DNA from: Diacronema lutheri
Taxonomy: Eukaryota > Haptophyta > Pavlovophyceae > Pavlovales > Pavlovaceae
Assembly (NCBI GenBank): GCA_019448385.1
Contig: JAGTXO010000068.1
Coordinates: 93,846 to 157,845 of the forward strand
Length of the DNA: 64,000 nt
Direction of reading: 5' to 3'
In this document: in pieces, positions 8,801 to 19,854 of the stretch
How the letters are laid out: each line of letters opens with the position of its first letter
Position numbering within the stretch: the first letter of the stretch is position 1
Notes under the pieces: model-generated
The model's database searches: none
The model's input: only the letters and a program-made list of their open reading frames with translations
Told to the model about the DNA's origin: nothing
Program-made: the position numbers and the translations under genes

Positions 8801-11392
8801 AGTGTTCTTGCGGGCAGCACGCCTTGTCGATCCACAGCCGCGGCTCAGGCGGCGCGGGCGGCGCGCTCGAGCAGCCGCCCGCGTCGGCGGCGTGCGCGGC
8901 GGAGCACGCGCCCGCCGCGCACTCCGCGGCGGCCTGCAGGTCCTTGCACGCGAACGAGACCTCCATCGCCTTCGCCTGCGCGTACGCGATCGCAGAGTCC
9001 CAATCCTCGGGAGGCGACCAGACGTGGCTGACGAACCACAGCGGCGCTTTGGCCGCCGGAGGGCAGCGCGCACCGGACTCCGGTGCGGCCGCCGGAGCTC
9101 CCGGACTCAGCCAGCTCGGCGTCGCTTGACCAGCCGATCGCGCCGCGCCAGCGCCCGCCGGGCACGGCGCGTCGATTGACGCAGCGCGCGGCGGCGCGGC
9201 CGGCGCGGCCGGCGCGGCCGGCGACGGCGCCGGCTGCCGCTGCCGCGTGCCCCACGCACCGCACGCGCCCGCCGCGCACGGCCCGATGGGCTGCGAGAGG
9301 AGGTAATCCTCGAGCCTGCCGTTCGGAACAGCCCAAAAGGACGCCGCAACGGGCAGCCGCTCTGGCGTCGTCCAGTCAGCGCTGACTGTGGCGACGTGCA
9401 CCTGTTGCGAGGTGAGTGGAAGCGCACGAAACGAAGGAGCGCGCGCGCGCCACGCAGGGGCGATGACGTGAAGGGGGTACCGCCACGCAGCGGGCGATGG
9501 CGTGAAGGGGGCGGCGCGCAGCGCGGCGGGTGAGGGCAGGCGGCAGGCACGCAGCGGGCGCGCGCGGCGCGGCCGCCAGCGCGCAAGAGCGCGGGCCCGC
9601 CAACCGCAGACCGCTGAGGCGATGACGAGGCCAACGATGGCGACCGCGCGCAAGAGCGCGGGCCCGCCGGCGCGGGCCCGCCAAAATGCGCGCGCGGCGT
9701 GCGGCGTGCGGCGCGCACCCCGCGCAGCAGCAGCAGCTCAGGCGTCGGATGGCGCTGCGCGAGTGCACTGAGGACGTCAAGCTCGCGCACGAGGGCCGCG
9801 CGCTCGTGCGACGTCATGGGCGAGACGTGCAACGGCGCCGCGTGCGCCGAATTCCACGACGCGCCGCGAGTCGGCAGCACCGGCAGCACGAGCGCACTCA
9901 GCACGGCGAGCATCGGCCGCGCGTCGGCCACGTCCCCGGCCGCATCCGCGTCCTGCCCACCGCGCGCCGCGTCCTCGGCAGCGGCGCCGACGCTCGCCGC
10001 GCCGCGCGCAGCGGCGCTCGCGGCGCGCGCACGCCCCGCGCGCGGCCGCGCGCGCTCGGCCGCGGCGTCGTCGTCGTCCGCCGCTTCCGGCGTGCGCGAC
10101 GGCGGCTGCACCTCGAGTGTGTCGTGGAAGACAGCGTCCTCGCCCGGCGACTCATAGCCGGCCCCGGACTCGAGCGGCGCGGCCCCGAACTCGAGCGGCG
10201 CGGCCCCGGACTCCGCCCCCGCGTCGTCCGCGTCCGCCTCCGTGCCCGCCTCCACCTGCTCGAGCATGTGCGCAAACTCGTGCGCGGCGAGCGCGCGCAC
10301 GTCGGCGCCCAGCTCGGCCGCGACCGCCGTCGCCATCGCCGTCGCCCGCGAGCGGCGCGCTAAACGCACCGCACTGCGCGGCGATGGCAGACCGCCGCCT
10401 CGCACCACGCCAGGCGCGGGCGACGCGCGCGCGCGGGCGCGCCACGCGCTGAGCAGGCCGCGCCAGCCGTGGCTCGCGAGCGCGGCCGCTGGCCAGCGCC
10501 AACTGTCGCGCGGCGCATGAGACGTCGGGTCCTTCGCCTCCGCGCCCGCCGCCACGCCGCTACGCCACCACGCGCGCTCAGCCACCGTCGCGAGCGGAGA
10601 GCGAGCTGGGAGCGAGTGCGCGAACGCGTTCAAGTCGAATGCCGAGCGCTCGATCGAGCCGCGCGGGCTGTCCGCCGCGCCGCGCGTCCGCCGCTGCTCG
10701 TTCGAGCTCTCGGCGGTAACGAAGAGTTGTGCAAGCGCGTCGTGCACGTCGCCGGGCGAGAAGGGCGCGGCGGGCGTGCCGGAGGCGAGCGGCTCGCTCG
10801 CGCGCGCGACGGCGGCGCGGCCGAGAACCCACACCTGCCACGCCGCCGAGCTCCCCTCGGGCGGCACGATCGGCACCATCAGGATGGACTCGCCGTACAG
10901 CCGCTCGGCGAGCGCGGGCACGGCGCCCTCGACAACGTACTCGAGGCCGCGCCGGTCGGACGCGTAAGAGAGGCGCGACGAGCCGTCGGCGAGCAACCGG
11001 TAGTCGAAGATTGGCATGCTCGACCTGCGGAACGACCGCTCGAGATTGGTATGCAGCAGGTTGAGGTTGAGCATTAGCTCGCGCACGTCCGAGCCGAGCG
11101 CACCGAGCAGCTTCAAGTAGCCGGCGCGCGCGACGTGTTCGATATGCGCCTTACCGATCAGCCGGAGCCCATCCGCCAGCTCGAGCTCGAGCTCGTCGAG
11201 CGTCGCAACGAGCAGGCTCTTCGACAGGCAGTCGGGATACTGCTCGGCGCGCACGAGCGTGTCGTCGGGCGCGACGACCGGCGCGACGTCGCGCGCCATG
11301 TCGGCGAGCGCGCGCGCGCGCGCGCGCGCCCACGCGCTCGGCTCGCGCTCGTCGAGCAGCGCCTTGAGCACCGTGTGGATCAGCCCGTGCAT
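5872..11392 (-). CDS. H-NOX (haem gas-sensor) domain joined to a TIR/HET-like domain; novel architecture
   Basis: Four minus-strand exons (11392-9719, 9401-8775, 8590-8523, 8203-5872) encode 1,566 residues. Residues 1-170 are an H-NOX domain: start MHGLIHTVLKALL, predicted proximal haem ligand His114 in LNLLHTNL, and the haem-propionate motif YxSxR at Tyr143-Ser145-Arg147. Residues about 680-860 carry a TIR/HET-like block: WFVSHVWSPPEDW (680s), LWIDKACCPQE (747-757), CDAMIVLCTHNYFSR then MWCLFEW (775-796). The last 700 residues look disordered, with a duplicated VDGGSALPPST segment. Exons 1 and 2 join in phase 0, exon 1 has no stop before the intron, and there is no in-frame ATG ahead of exon 2, which argues against two genes. 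H-NOX domains bind NO, CO or O2. That gas binding controls the TIR-like part is inference. No guanylate cyclase domain is visible. Confidence 0.75.
6731..6905. repeat. Duplicated segment with a 34-bp palindrome inside the H-NOX/TIR-like gene
   Basis: The segment at 6739-6772 is a perfect 34-bp inverted repeat (CGTGGACGGCGGCAGC and its complement). A second, one-mismatch copy lies at about 6865-6898. Both copies and the adjoining CACTG-rich stretch encode the repeated VDGGSALPPST and SVRSxxSE peptides near the middle of the last exon. Confidence 0.8.
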
Positions 11393-11658
11393 CGCCGCGG
11401 CGCCTCGCCGAGCGCGCGCACGGGCGTGCACTGACTTCTCGCGGGAAGGGCGCACCCACGTGTGGCCCCAGCAGGGACGAACCTCGACGGGTCCCTTTTC
11501 GGGGCCAGCGGAGTAAAAATTTGAACGTTTGGATGCGAACGGATATGAACGGAAATGGTGCGATAGATGCGTACCCACGCACGAGCACATGGCTCCGTCT
11601 CCCCGTCTTCCAGGACCGCACTGCCTGCCATGTTCTAAGGACCCCGTCTTCCAGTCGC

Positions 11659-14638
11659 TCAATAATACGAGCGCTGCGCGCACGAGAAGGGCGAACCAAT
11701 CCGCGGGAGCAGCGGCGGCTCGCCCGCCGCCGCCTCGCCCGCGCCGCCCGCCGCGGGCCTCGTCGCGCCGAGTGCGCCGCCGCTGCGCGCGACTGCGCCC
11801 GCGGCGAAGGACCACAATTCGTCGTCCTCATCGAGCGCGCCCACGCCACCGCCCGAGGCGTACGCCGCGCCGCGCGTGAGGCCGAGCGCGCGTGCGTCTG
11901 CGAAAGGCGCGGCGGCCGCGTCGACGCGCTCGGCGTCGGCGGGCGCGCGCGCGCCCGGCCGCGCGTTGCCCGCCTTGCCCGCCGGCGCGCCGCTCGCGAG
12001 CTGAACGCCCGACGGCACACGGCGCGCGGCGAGCGTCGGCGGCGGGCGCGGCGCTGCTGCCGCCGCGTCGACCGCCGGCACGTTCGGCGCGCGGCGCGCG
12101 CCCTGGCGCGCGCCGTCCGCGCCGTCGTCGCCTCCACGACCGCCGCCGACCTTGCCGCCACGATCGTCGTCGCCGCCACGACCGCCCTCAACGGCGCGCT
12201 CACCCGCGCGGCGCGCGGCGGCCGCGGTCACGGCGACGAGGTCAGCTTGCAGACCGAGGGCGATCCGCTCGAGCTGCTGCCGCTTGGCCGCCTCCGCCTT
12301 GAGCTGCTCCGTCAACTGCGAGACGAGCGTACCGGACGACGCGGCGGCGGACGACGCGGCGGCGGGCACGCCGGCGCCGGCTGCGGCCGAGCCGGGGCCG
12401 TGGGCGACGGCGCCAATGGCGGACACGTTGGCGCCGACGGCGCGCGGCAGCTGCAGCGCGGCGCGCAACTGCGCCTCGGCGTGCGCCTGCGCGACCGCCG
12501 CGTCCTCGCGCCGGCGGGTCGCGTCCGTGAGTTGCGACTGCAGGTCGTAAAGCCTACGCCGAAGCTCGACCGCCGTCGCGTCCGCCGCCTTGACCGCGTC
12601 GGCCTGCGAGCCCATCGCGACGCGCGCGCGCTCCGACTCGGCCGCGAGCCGCGCCTCGAGGTCGGCGATGCGCGAGCGCTCGCCCTCGCGCGCGCGCAGC
12701 GCCGCGCGCAGCGCCTCCTCCGCCGCGTTGAGCTCAAGCGCGCGGCGCAGCATCGCGTCGTTCGCGACGGCCAGCCGGCCGCGCTTGGCGGCGAGCTCGC
12801 CATCGAGCGTCGCGAGCCGCTCGTGTGCGCGCAGCTTCAGGTCGCCCTCGCGGAACGCCTGCGGGCGGGCGAGCGCGCGCGCCGGCGTGGCGGCGTGCGG
12901 CGTGTGCGCGGTGCGCGGCAAAAGGGGCGGCGCGAGCGGCGGGCTTTGTCCGCGTCGGCGGCGGGGGCTGCGCGAGCCGCCGCGCAGCAGTGGAGGGGGC
13001 AGAGGCGCGCGTGCGTCGTGCCGCACATCGCGAGGCGCGGTGCACGAACAGAAAGGGGGGGAAGGGGGAGGGTAGGGGTCCGGGTGGGGGGTCCGGGCTA
13101 TCCGGCTGGGGGTCGCGGGCTCGCGCACCCGCTGCTCCGCATCGCGCCGCGCGTCCTTCTCCTTGTCGAGTGCCGCGCGCGCTTCGCCGAGCAGACGCGC
13201 CGCTTCCGCGTGCGCCTCGCGCGCGCCCGCGAGCTCCTCGTCGACGCGCGCGCGCGCGCGCTCTTCGCCGTCGGCGCGCGCCTCGGCGTGCGCGCGCGCG
13301 CGCTCCGCGTCCGCACGCGCGGCGCGCTCCTCGACGAGCGCCGCGTCGTGCAGCCGGCGCGCGTCGCGCAGCTCGCCGTCCAGCGCGGCGCGCGCCGCCT
13401 CCGCGCGCGTGAGCGCAGCCTGTGGCGCGGCGCGAGGCGAGGCGAGGCGAGGCGAGGCGAGGCGCGGCGCGGAACGGAAAAGGGAATCAGAGCAAGGCCA
13501 AAAAAAGAAAAGAGAGAGGGAAAAAAAAAAGGACAACGCAATGCGTGCGCGGCATGAGCGCGCGCGCTCGCGGCCGGCCGACGAGCGCGCGCACCTGCAG
13601 CTCGGCGCGCGCGGCCTCGACGGCGTGCAGTTCGCGCTCGGCCGCCCACCGCCGGCTCGCCTCCTCCTGCGCGCCCGCCGCCGCGCGCGCCGCGTCCGCC
13701 TCCGCCTTGGCGCGCGCGTCCGTTTCGGCGCGCGCGCGCTCGTGCGCGTCGCGCACGGAGGCCTCGAGAGCGACGCGCGTCTTGGCGGCGGCGGTGAGCT
13801 GCGCCTCCGCCTCGCCGAGCCGCTTCGTCGCGCCCGCCAGCTCGGCGCGCAGCTGCGCAACGTGCGCCTCGGCGCCGGCGAGCGCCGTGTCGCGCACGGC
13901 GGCGCGCACCACGAGCGCCGAGACCGCGCGCGCGCCGACGCCGGGCGCGACGAGGCCGGCCGCGTCGGCCTGCGCGGCGGCGCCGTCGAGCTCGGCCGCC
14001 GAGTGCACGGGCGCCGCGAGCGCCGCCCACACGTCCCGCTCTGCCGCCATCTTGCGCGTGACGGCGTGCCGGCGTGACGCGCACGCCGCGCTGAGCTGCG
14101 CGACATCCGCCTCGAAGATCTCCTCGTAGTAGCCGCCGGGGAAGAGCGGTGTTGGGAGGTGGTGGCGCAGCTGACCGAGCTCTTCGCCCACCGCGGCGAG
14201 CGCGCCGTCCGGCACCTCCACGCCGAGCATCGCGCCGCACGCGAACGCGAGCACGGATTGCGTGCGGTCGGCGAGCCGCGCGTCGCTCGCGCGCATGCGC
14301 GCGAGCGGCTCGCTGCGCACGTCGCGCATGAGCGCGCGCGAGACCTTGGCCCACTCGCGCCGCTGATGCTCTTCCGAATCGGCGTGCGGCGACGTCGCGG
14401 TGAATGCGAGCGAGCGCATCATCGACGCGACCTTCTCGACCGACGCGGGCGAGAGCGGCCGCGGCTGCGCGCCGCGCGGCTCGAGCAGCGCGTCGTCGCG
14501 CGGCGGGGCGAGGTCAGCGGCCAGATCGTACCGTGGAAACGGGTCGAGCGCGAGGCTCGGCAGATCGAGCGCGTCGAAGTCGTGCCCGACCGGCTGGAAG
14601 GCCGAGCGGCCCGCGAGGGGCGCCGGGTCGAGCAGCAT
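11659..14638 (-). CDS. Large coiled-coil protein, function unknown
   Basis: Three minus-strand exons (14638-13595, 13419-13129, 12858-11659) join in phase 0 and encode 844 residues. After a conserved-looking N-terminal region (about residues 40-210, with LPTPLFPGGYYEEIFEADVAQL) the protein is almost continuous Ala/Glu/Arg/Leu heptads to about residue 640, a long coiled coil. A Gly/Ala/Pro-rich disordered tail ends in LLPRIGSPFSCAQRSYY. The N-terminus is set at the first ATG; the frame continues upstream to a GTG but not to another ATG. Intron 1 holds a GAGGC tandem repeat and a long A-rich stretch on the plus strand (pyrimidine tract on the coding strand). Cytoskeletal or basal-body roles are common for such proteins, but nothing specific supports one here. 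Confidence 0.7.
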
Positions 14639-14727
14639 GCGGGCCGTTACGTCCGCAATGGCAGCGTCAGCCAGATTCACTTTGTCAGTGTGTTCAGTCA
14701 CTTCAGTGGGCGCGATTCAGACCACGG

Positions 14728-15020
14728 TCACGCGCCGCCCTCCCGCGCTTGCCGCCGCGCGCGCCGCGCCTCACGCAGCGCCATGAGGACGACATCGAGC
14801 GCGGGCGCGGTGCAAAGCGCGTCAACCACGTCGGCCATCGTCACGTCGCCCTCCGCGTCGGCCGGCGTGGCCCCCGTCTCGCGCCTCGCGGCCGCGCTCG
14901 GAGTCGCGCGCGTCGCCGCGCTGTTGCGCGCGCCCTCGGCACCGAGCGCGGCGTCGAGCGCGCGCAAACTTTGCGCGGCCGGCCACGCCTCCTCGCCGTG
15001 GTTGAGCCAACGCGGCGGCG

Positions 15021-15108
<88 letters not shown>

Positions 15109-15990
15109 CGCGCGCTCGCTCGCGCCGGTGCCGAGCGGGAGCAGCGCACACGCGACGAGGCGGACGAGCGCCTCGCGCGCGCGGTCGAGCGCGTCGTCCG
15201 GCAGGTCGAGCCATGCGTTGACCGAAATGGAGGCGGGCGAAACGGTCGTAACGGCATGGTACCAGTGCTTTGGGACGAGCAGCAGGTCGCCCGGCCCGAG
15301 CTCGGCTGTGAGGCGGCCGGGCGCATCGCGCAGCTCGCTCGCGGACGCGCGCGCGAAGATGGACGATTCTTCGTACGGCACGCGCGACGGGCGGAGCGAC
15401 GCGCGCGCGGACGGCGGGAAAAGCACCCACAATTTGGTGCCGTGCAGCTGCGCGACGGCGTTCGCGCCGTACGCGTCCTGGTGGCAGGGCGTGCTCGCAC
15501 CGCGGCTGCCCACCCAGAGCGTGCTCGCCTCCGCCGGTACGTCCAGCCCAAGCGCGCGCCAATCCACCGAGCTGAGGGCGCGCGCGTCCGCACCAAAGAC
15601 ACTGTGGAAGCGTGCGTACGATACGTAGCCACTCGCGCCCGCGGGAAGCGCGCCGAGCGGGCCGGGCGCGGCGGACCGCGGCTCGGCAAGCGCGAGCCAC
15701 GCGCAAAACTCGCGCATCGTCAGTTCGAGCTCGAGCCCGTCAGTCTCGACTTGCGCGTCAGCGTCCGTCTCGGCGTCCGCGTCGGCGGGCTCGTGGAAGC
15801 GTGCGCGCACGCACGCGCCGCCAAACTCGCTCGCGAGGAGCTGCGGCGTCCACAGCCGCGCGCCCCACGCGTCGATCGCGCCGGTCAGCACGACGGGCCG
15901 CGCCACGTGCGCGAGCGCGCGTGCGCCGTGCCGACCGATCGGCACGCGCGGCACGGACGGCGCCTGCCGTCCATTCTTCGTCGCTTCCAT
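14728..15990 (-). CDS. JmjC-domain protein, HSPBAP1-like 2-oxoglutarate/Fe(II) hydroxylase
   Basis: A single-exon minus-strand gene of 420 residues starting at the ATG at 15990. The cupin/JmjC iron triad is visible as His170-x-Asp172 (CHQDAYGAN) and His245 (VPKHWYHAV), with the conserved HGTKLWVLFPP strand between them and a conserved SISVNAWLDLPDD downstream. This order and the REFCAWLA and ARFHSVF motifs fit the HSPBAP1/JMJD5 branch of small protein hydroxylases rather than large histone demethylases. Residues about 300-330 carry an Ala-Asp-Gly tandem repeat. The start codon lies only 14 bp from the start codon of the divergent gene at 16005. Substrate and localisation cannot be told from sequence. 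Confidence 0.85.
15025..15113. repeat. Coding microsatellite, 9-bp unit (GCCGTCCGC)n
   Basis: About nine to ten perfect 9-bp units encode Ala-Asp-Gly repeats inside the JmjC gene. Unit length is a multiple of three, so length changes would keep the frame. Confidence 0.9.
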
Positions 15991-16004
15991 GGAATTTTGA
16001 ACGC

Positions 16005-18053
16005 ATGGCGGCCACTGGCGAGTGGTGGCGCTCGGTGATCTCGTTGCTGAAGGAGTTGGACGACGAGGTGGCCGGCGCGCACGAGCGGCGCGCAATGTCG
16101 GCAGCGCGCCTCTCTACATCACCCGGAGCTGCATCGCCCGTCGACGAAGACGGCGCGGCGCCGGCGCGCGAGTCGAGTGAGCCGCGCGGCCAAAGGCCTC
16201 CGCGCGAGGCGCTCGATGCGCTCGAGGACGCGCGGCGGCAGAGTCGCGAGGCCGCGAGCCTCGCGGACCGCGGGCCGTACGCGCGCGCCTTTTACGCGCC
16301 CTCGCTCTATGAGCCCGCGCCGGCCCGCGCGCGCCTCGTGGCAAGCGACCGGGCGTTCGGCGAAGCCGTTCGCGCGAGCACCGGCGACCCGCTGGCGGCG
16401 TGCGCGACGGCACGCGCAGCGCTCAGCGGCGCGGCGCGAACGGCGCCGCGGCCGCGCTCCGCGCCACCCGCCATTGAGCGCCGCGCGCGCCGCCCTCGTT
16501 CGGCGCTGCCTGCGAGCGGCGAGCGATCATCGGCGTCGGGGATACGGTCTGCGCGCGATATCAGCATGGCCGCATCGCGTGCGCAGGAGACGAATGTGGC
16601 CGGCTCTGTCGGCAGCTCGCCGACGCGCCAGCAGGCGCTCGCCGGCACCCTCAGCGGCGTCGGCTGGTCGGCCGGCGCGGGCTGGCCCGCGCGCGCGCGC
16701 GCGCGCGTGCGCCGGCCGCACAGCGCTTCGCGTGCTACCGCCGCTGCCGACCGCTCCGTGTCGCCGACCGCGGCGTCGGCGGATCTGCGGATCGAGCCGT
16801 CGGCGCACACGGCGTCCGCGATCTCGCTCCGCCCGCTCCCGCCGCGCGCCCTGCCGGCCGCCGCCGCCACCACCGACCCGGGCGAACGCCTCGACGCGCT
16901 CAAGCGCACGGTGCGCGCACGCGCGCGCGAGCGCCGGGGGCGCCGGGGGCGCCGGGGCCTGCGCGCCGCGCCTGGGGCCAGGCCAGGCTTGCGCGTGGCC
17001 TGTGCGCAACGCAGCGCGCGCCCGCAGCCACGCTGCGCTGGCGAGCGGGCGCCCACCGCGGCCGACGCATGCACGTCGCCACGCCAACCGTGCGCCCGCC
17101 CCCTCCACGTCGCCACGCCAACCGTGCACCCGCCCCGTTCCCCCCCCCCCCCCTCCCCCCCTCCTCCTCCTTCATCCGTCTCCTTCCCGCCCCTCTCTCC
17201 CATACCCGCCCCCCCCTCCCCCCCCCCCCCCCCCAACACACCCCACCCGCCCGCTTCCTTCTCTCTTCAGCTGCGCAAAATCAGCGCCAAGATCGCGGAC
17301 CGCTCCGCCGCCAACGAACGTCTGCGCGCGCAGCTCGCGCAGCGCGATGGCCGAATCGCCGTGCTCGAACGCGCGCACAAGGCGACCCACGCGCAGAGCG
17401 GTCTCGTGCAGGCGCTCGCCGCGAAGCTGGCGAGCGCCGAGGCTGCGCTGGCGGACGCGCGCACGGCGCTGGCGGGCGCCGAGGCGCGCGCGTCGCGCGC
17501 GCGCGACGAGGCGGGGCGCGACGCGCGCGCGCACGCGCTCGATCTGCAGCGGCAGCTCGCGCGGCTGAAGCGCGAACTTTCCGAGCAATTTCCGGAGCGC
17601 GCGCACCCTTTCGACTCCGCGCAGCCCGACGCGGCCAAGCGGCGCGCCGAGCTCGAGCGGCGGTGGCGTGCCGAGCACGTGCGCGCGAACGACCTTCAAC
17701 GCGCTCTTGACGAAACACGCGCGCGCGTCGCGGCGCTTGAGGCACAGCTCGGCGCGCGCGCGCGCGCCGGCGGCGGCGCGCTGGCGCGCGGCGCGGGGCG
17801 CGAGGGCGCGCGTGTGCGACACGGCGGGGAGGAGGCGGCGGCCGTGCCGCGCGATGGGCCGGCGCCGGCGCCGTTGCCAACGCCGAGCCGTGCGCCGGCT
17901 GGAGGCGCGCCCGCCCCCGCCGGGCCGGCCGCGCGGGGGTTCCAAGGCGGCGCGGCTGCGGCCGCAGCCGCCGCTCCTGTCGCGGCCCTCGAAGTGCGCC
18001 AGCGGTGGGTGTGCGTGCAGCCGTACGGCGGGGCGGTCTTGCTCGGCGGGTAG
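16005..18053 (+). CDS. Coiled-coil protein, function unknown
   Basis: Exons 16005-16910 and 17271-18053 join in phase 0 (GTGCGCG...TTCAG) to give 562 residues. The N-terminal half, from MAATGEWWRSVISLLKELDDE, is Ser/Ala/Pro/Arg-rich and probably disordered. Exon 2 opens with LRKISAKIADRSAANERLRA and continues as an Arg/Ala/Glu/Leu coiled coil to about residue 450. The last 60 residues are Pro/Ala-rich and end in RQRWVCVQPYGGAVLLGG. The intron is strongly pyrimidine-rich on the coding strand, with C-runs before its acceptor. The ATG lies 14 bp from that of the divergent JmjC gene, so the 5' UTRs probably overlap the opposite gene. No family is recognised. Confidence 0.65.
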   Translation: MAATGEWWRSVISLLKELDDEVAGAHERRAMSAARLSTSPGAASPVDEDGAAPARESSEPRGQRPPREALDALEDARRQSREAASLADRGPYARAFYAPSLYEPAPARARLVASDRAFGEAVRASTGDPLAACATARAALSGAARTAPRPRSAPPAIERRARRPRSALPASGERSSASGIRSARDISMAASRAQETNVAGSVGSSPTRQQALAGTLSGVGWSAGAGWPARARARVRRPHSASRATAAADRSVSPTAASADLRIEPSAHTASAISLRPLPPRALPAAAATTDPGERLDALKRTVRARARERRGRRGRRGLRAAPGARPGLRVACAQRSARPQPRCAGERAPTAADACTSPRQPCARPLHVATPTVHPPRSPPPPSPPPPPSSVSFPPLSPIPAPPSPPPPPNTPHPPASFSLQLRKISAKIADRSAANERLRAQLAQRDGRIAVLERAHKATHAQSGLVQALAAKLASAEAALADARTALAGAEARASRARDEAGRDARAHALDLQRQLARLKRELSEQFPERAHPFDSAQPDAAKRRAELERRWRAEHVRANDLQRALDETRARVAALEAQLGARARAGGGALARGAGREGARVRHGGEEAAAVPRDGPAPAPLPTPSRAPAGGAPAPAGPAARGFQGGAAAAAAAAPVAALEVRQRWVCVQPYGGAVLLGG

Positions 18054-18195
18054 GCACAGTGTGCAGCTGACTGTGTGGTCAAAACGAGTGACATGAAACG
18101 ACTGGCGAAACCGCTCAGGAAAGCGCCGGCGCCCTCATATTTTCCTCCCCGCAGACCGTCGGCGCCGACCGACCGACCCTCAGGCGTGACCGGTC

Positions 18196-19817
18196 ATGGT
18201 GAAGGAGACCAAGTTCTACGACGAGCTCGGCGTCGAGCCTACGGCGACGAAGACGCAAATCCGCAAGGCGTACTACACCAAGGCCAAGCAGTGCCACCCC
18301 GACAAGTTTCCAGGCGACGACGCGAAGGAGGCGCAGTTCAAGGCGCGCGCGCGCGCCCTCTGCGCACGCCACCCGCGCCGCGCGTGGCACGTGCCGCCGA
18401 TGCGCACCTGCTCCCATGCGGGTGCGCGCGCCTGCGTGTCGCGCGCATCGCTCATCGGCGCGCGGCGCGCGCGCGCTCTCGCGTCGCGCGCCCGCGCCAC
18501 GCCGCCCGGCGCGACTGCAGGCGCTAAGCGAGGCGTACCAATGCTTGTTTGACGATGAGAGCCGCGCGACGTATGACCAGCTGGGCGCAGCGGGGATGCA
18601 GCAGAGCACAGTGGACCCGCGCGACGTGTTCGCCGCGGTGTTTGGCGGTCCGCAGTTTGAGCCCTTTGTCGGCACGCTCGCCATGTGTGCGCCGCTGCGG
18701 GTGCTTGGAGGGCGCGTTGCGAGGTACCCGTGCGGTTGTGGCGTCGGGCGGGCGGTCGGAGGGTGCGGTCTTGAGCGCGGCGACAGGCAACGGAGGTGCT
18801 GCCCCATTGTTGTGGCCATGGCTGCGGCCTGGGGGGGGGGGGGGGGGGGGGGGGGGGGGGCTTCCAAGGGCAAGACGAAGGGGGGCCCGGAATTGGGCCA
18901 GGGCGAGGCCGGGGCAGGGCAGTGGGGCAGGTGGTGGCGCGCTCTTGTGCAGCCACCCCTCAGCTGCAGCTGCAGGGCAGTGGGGCAGGTGGTGGCGCGC
19001 TCTTGTGCAGCCACCCCTCAGCTGCAGCTGCAGGGCAGTGGGGCAGGTGGTGGCGCGCTCTTGTGCAGCCACCCCTCAGCTGCAGCTGCAGGGCAGTGGG
19101 GCAGGTGGTGGCGCGCTCTTGTGCAGCCACCCCTCAGCTGCAGCTGCAGGGCAGTGGGGCAGGTGGTGGCGCGCTCTTGTGCAGCCACCCCTCAGCTGCA
19201 GCTGCAGGGCAGTGGGGCAGGTGGTGGCGCGCTCTTGTGCAGCCACCCCGCAGCTGCAGCTGCAGGGCAGTGGGGCAGGTGGTGGCGCGCTCTTGTGCAG
19301 CCACCCCTCAGCTGCAGCCAAACCAGCACCCACAGCTGCAGCTACAGCTGTACACACAGCTGTAAGTGCAGTGCGGGAGGCAGGCAGTGGGTGCAACCGC
19401 CGCACTTGCAGCCACCCCCCAGCTGCAGCCAAACCAGCACCCACAGCTGCAGCTACAGCTGTACACACACAGGAGGCAGTGGGTGCAACCGCCGCACTTG
19501 CAGCCACCCCCCAGCTGCAGCCAAACCAGCACCCACAGCTGCAGCTGCAGCTGTACACACAGCTGTAAGTGCAGTGCGGGAGGCAGGCAGTGCAACCGCC
19601 GCACTTGCAGCCACCCCCCAGCTGCAGCCAAACCAGCACCCACAGCTGCAGCTACAGCTGTACGCACAGCCGCGTGCACACGCACGCGCGCTGCAAGGCC
19701 GCGCAAGCCCCCGCGTCCCCCTTCGAACCGCCATTCGCCCCCCCCCCCCCCCCCCCCCCCCCTCCGCGCGCTGCAAGGCCGCGCATGCCCCCGCGTCCCC
19801 CTTCGAACCGCCATTCG

Positions 19818-19854
<37 letters not shown>

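Noticed and set aside
5872-11392. Separate H-NOX gene and TIR/HET-like gene
   Set aside because: There is no stop after the H-NOX exon in its frame and no in-frame ATG before 9401 for a downstream gene; the intron has the standard donor and acceptor in matching phase. Two genes remain possible only with non-coding or distant exons.
14638-14701. Earlier start (GTG at 14701) for the coiled-coil gene
   Set aside because: GTG is not a normal start in eukaryotic nuclear genes; ATG at 14638 is available. The same reasoning set aside GTG/TTG extensions at 3446, 24299, 25940, 46689, 47202 and 49857.
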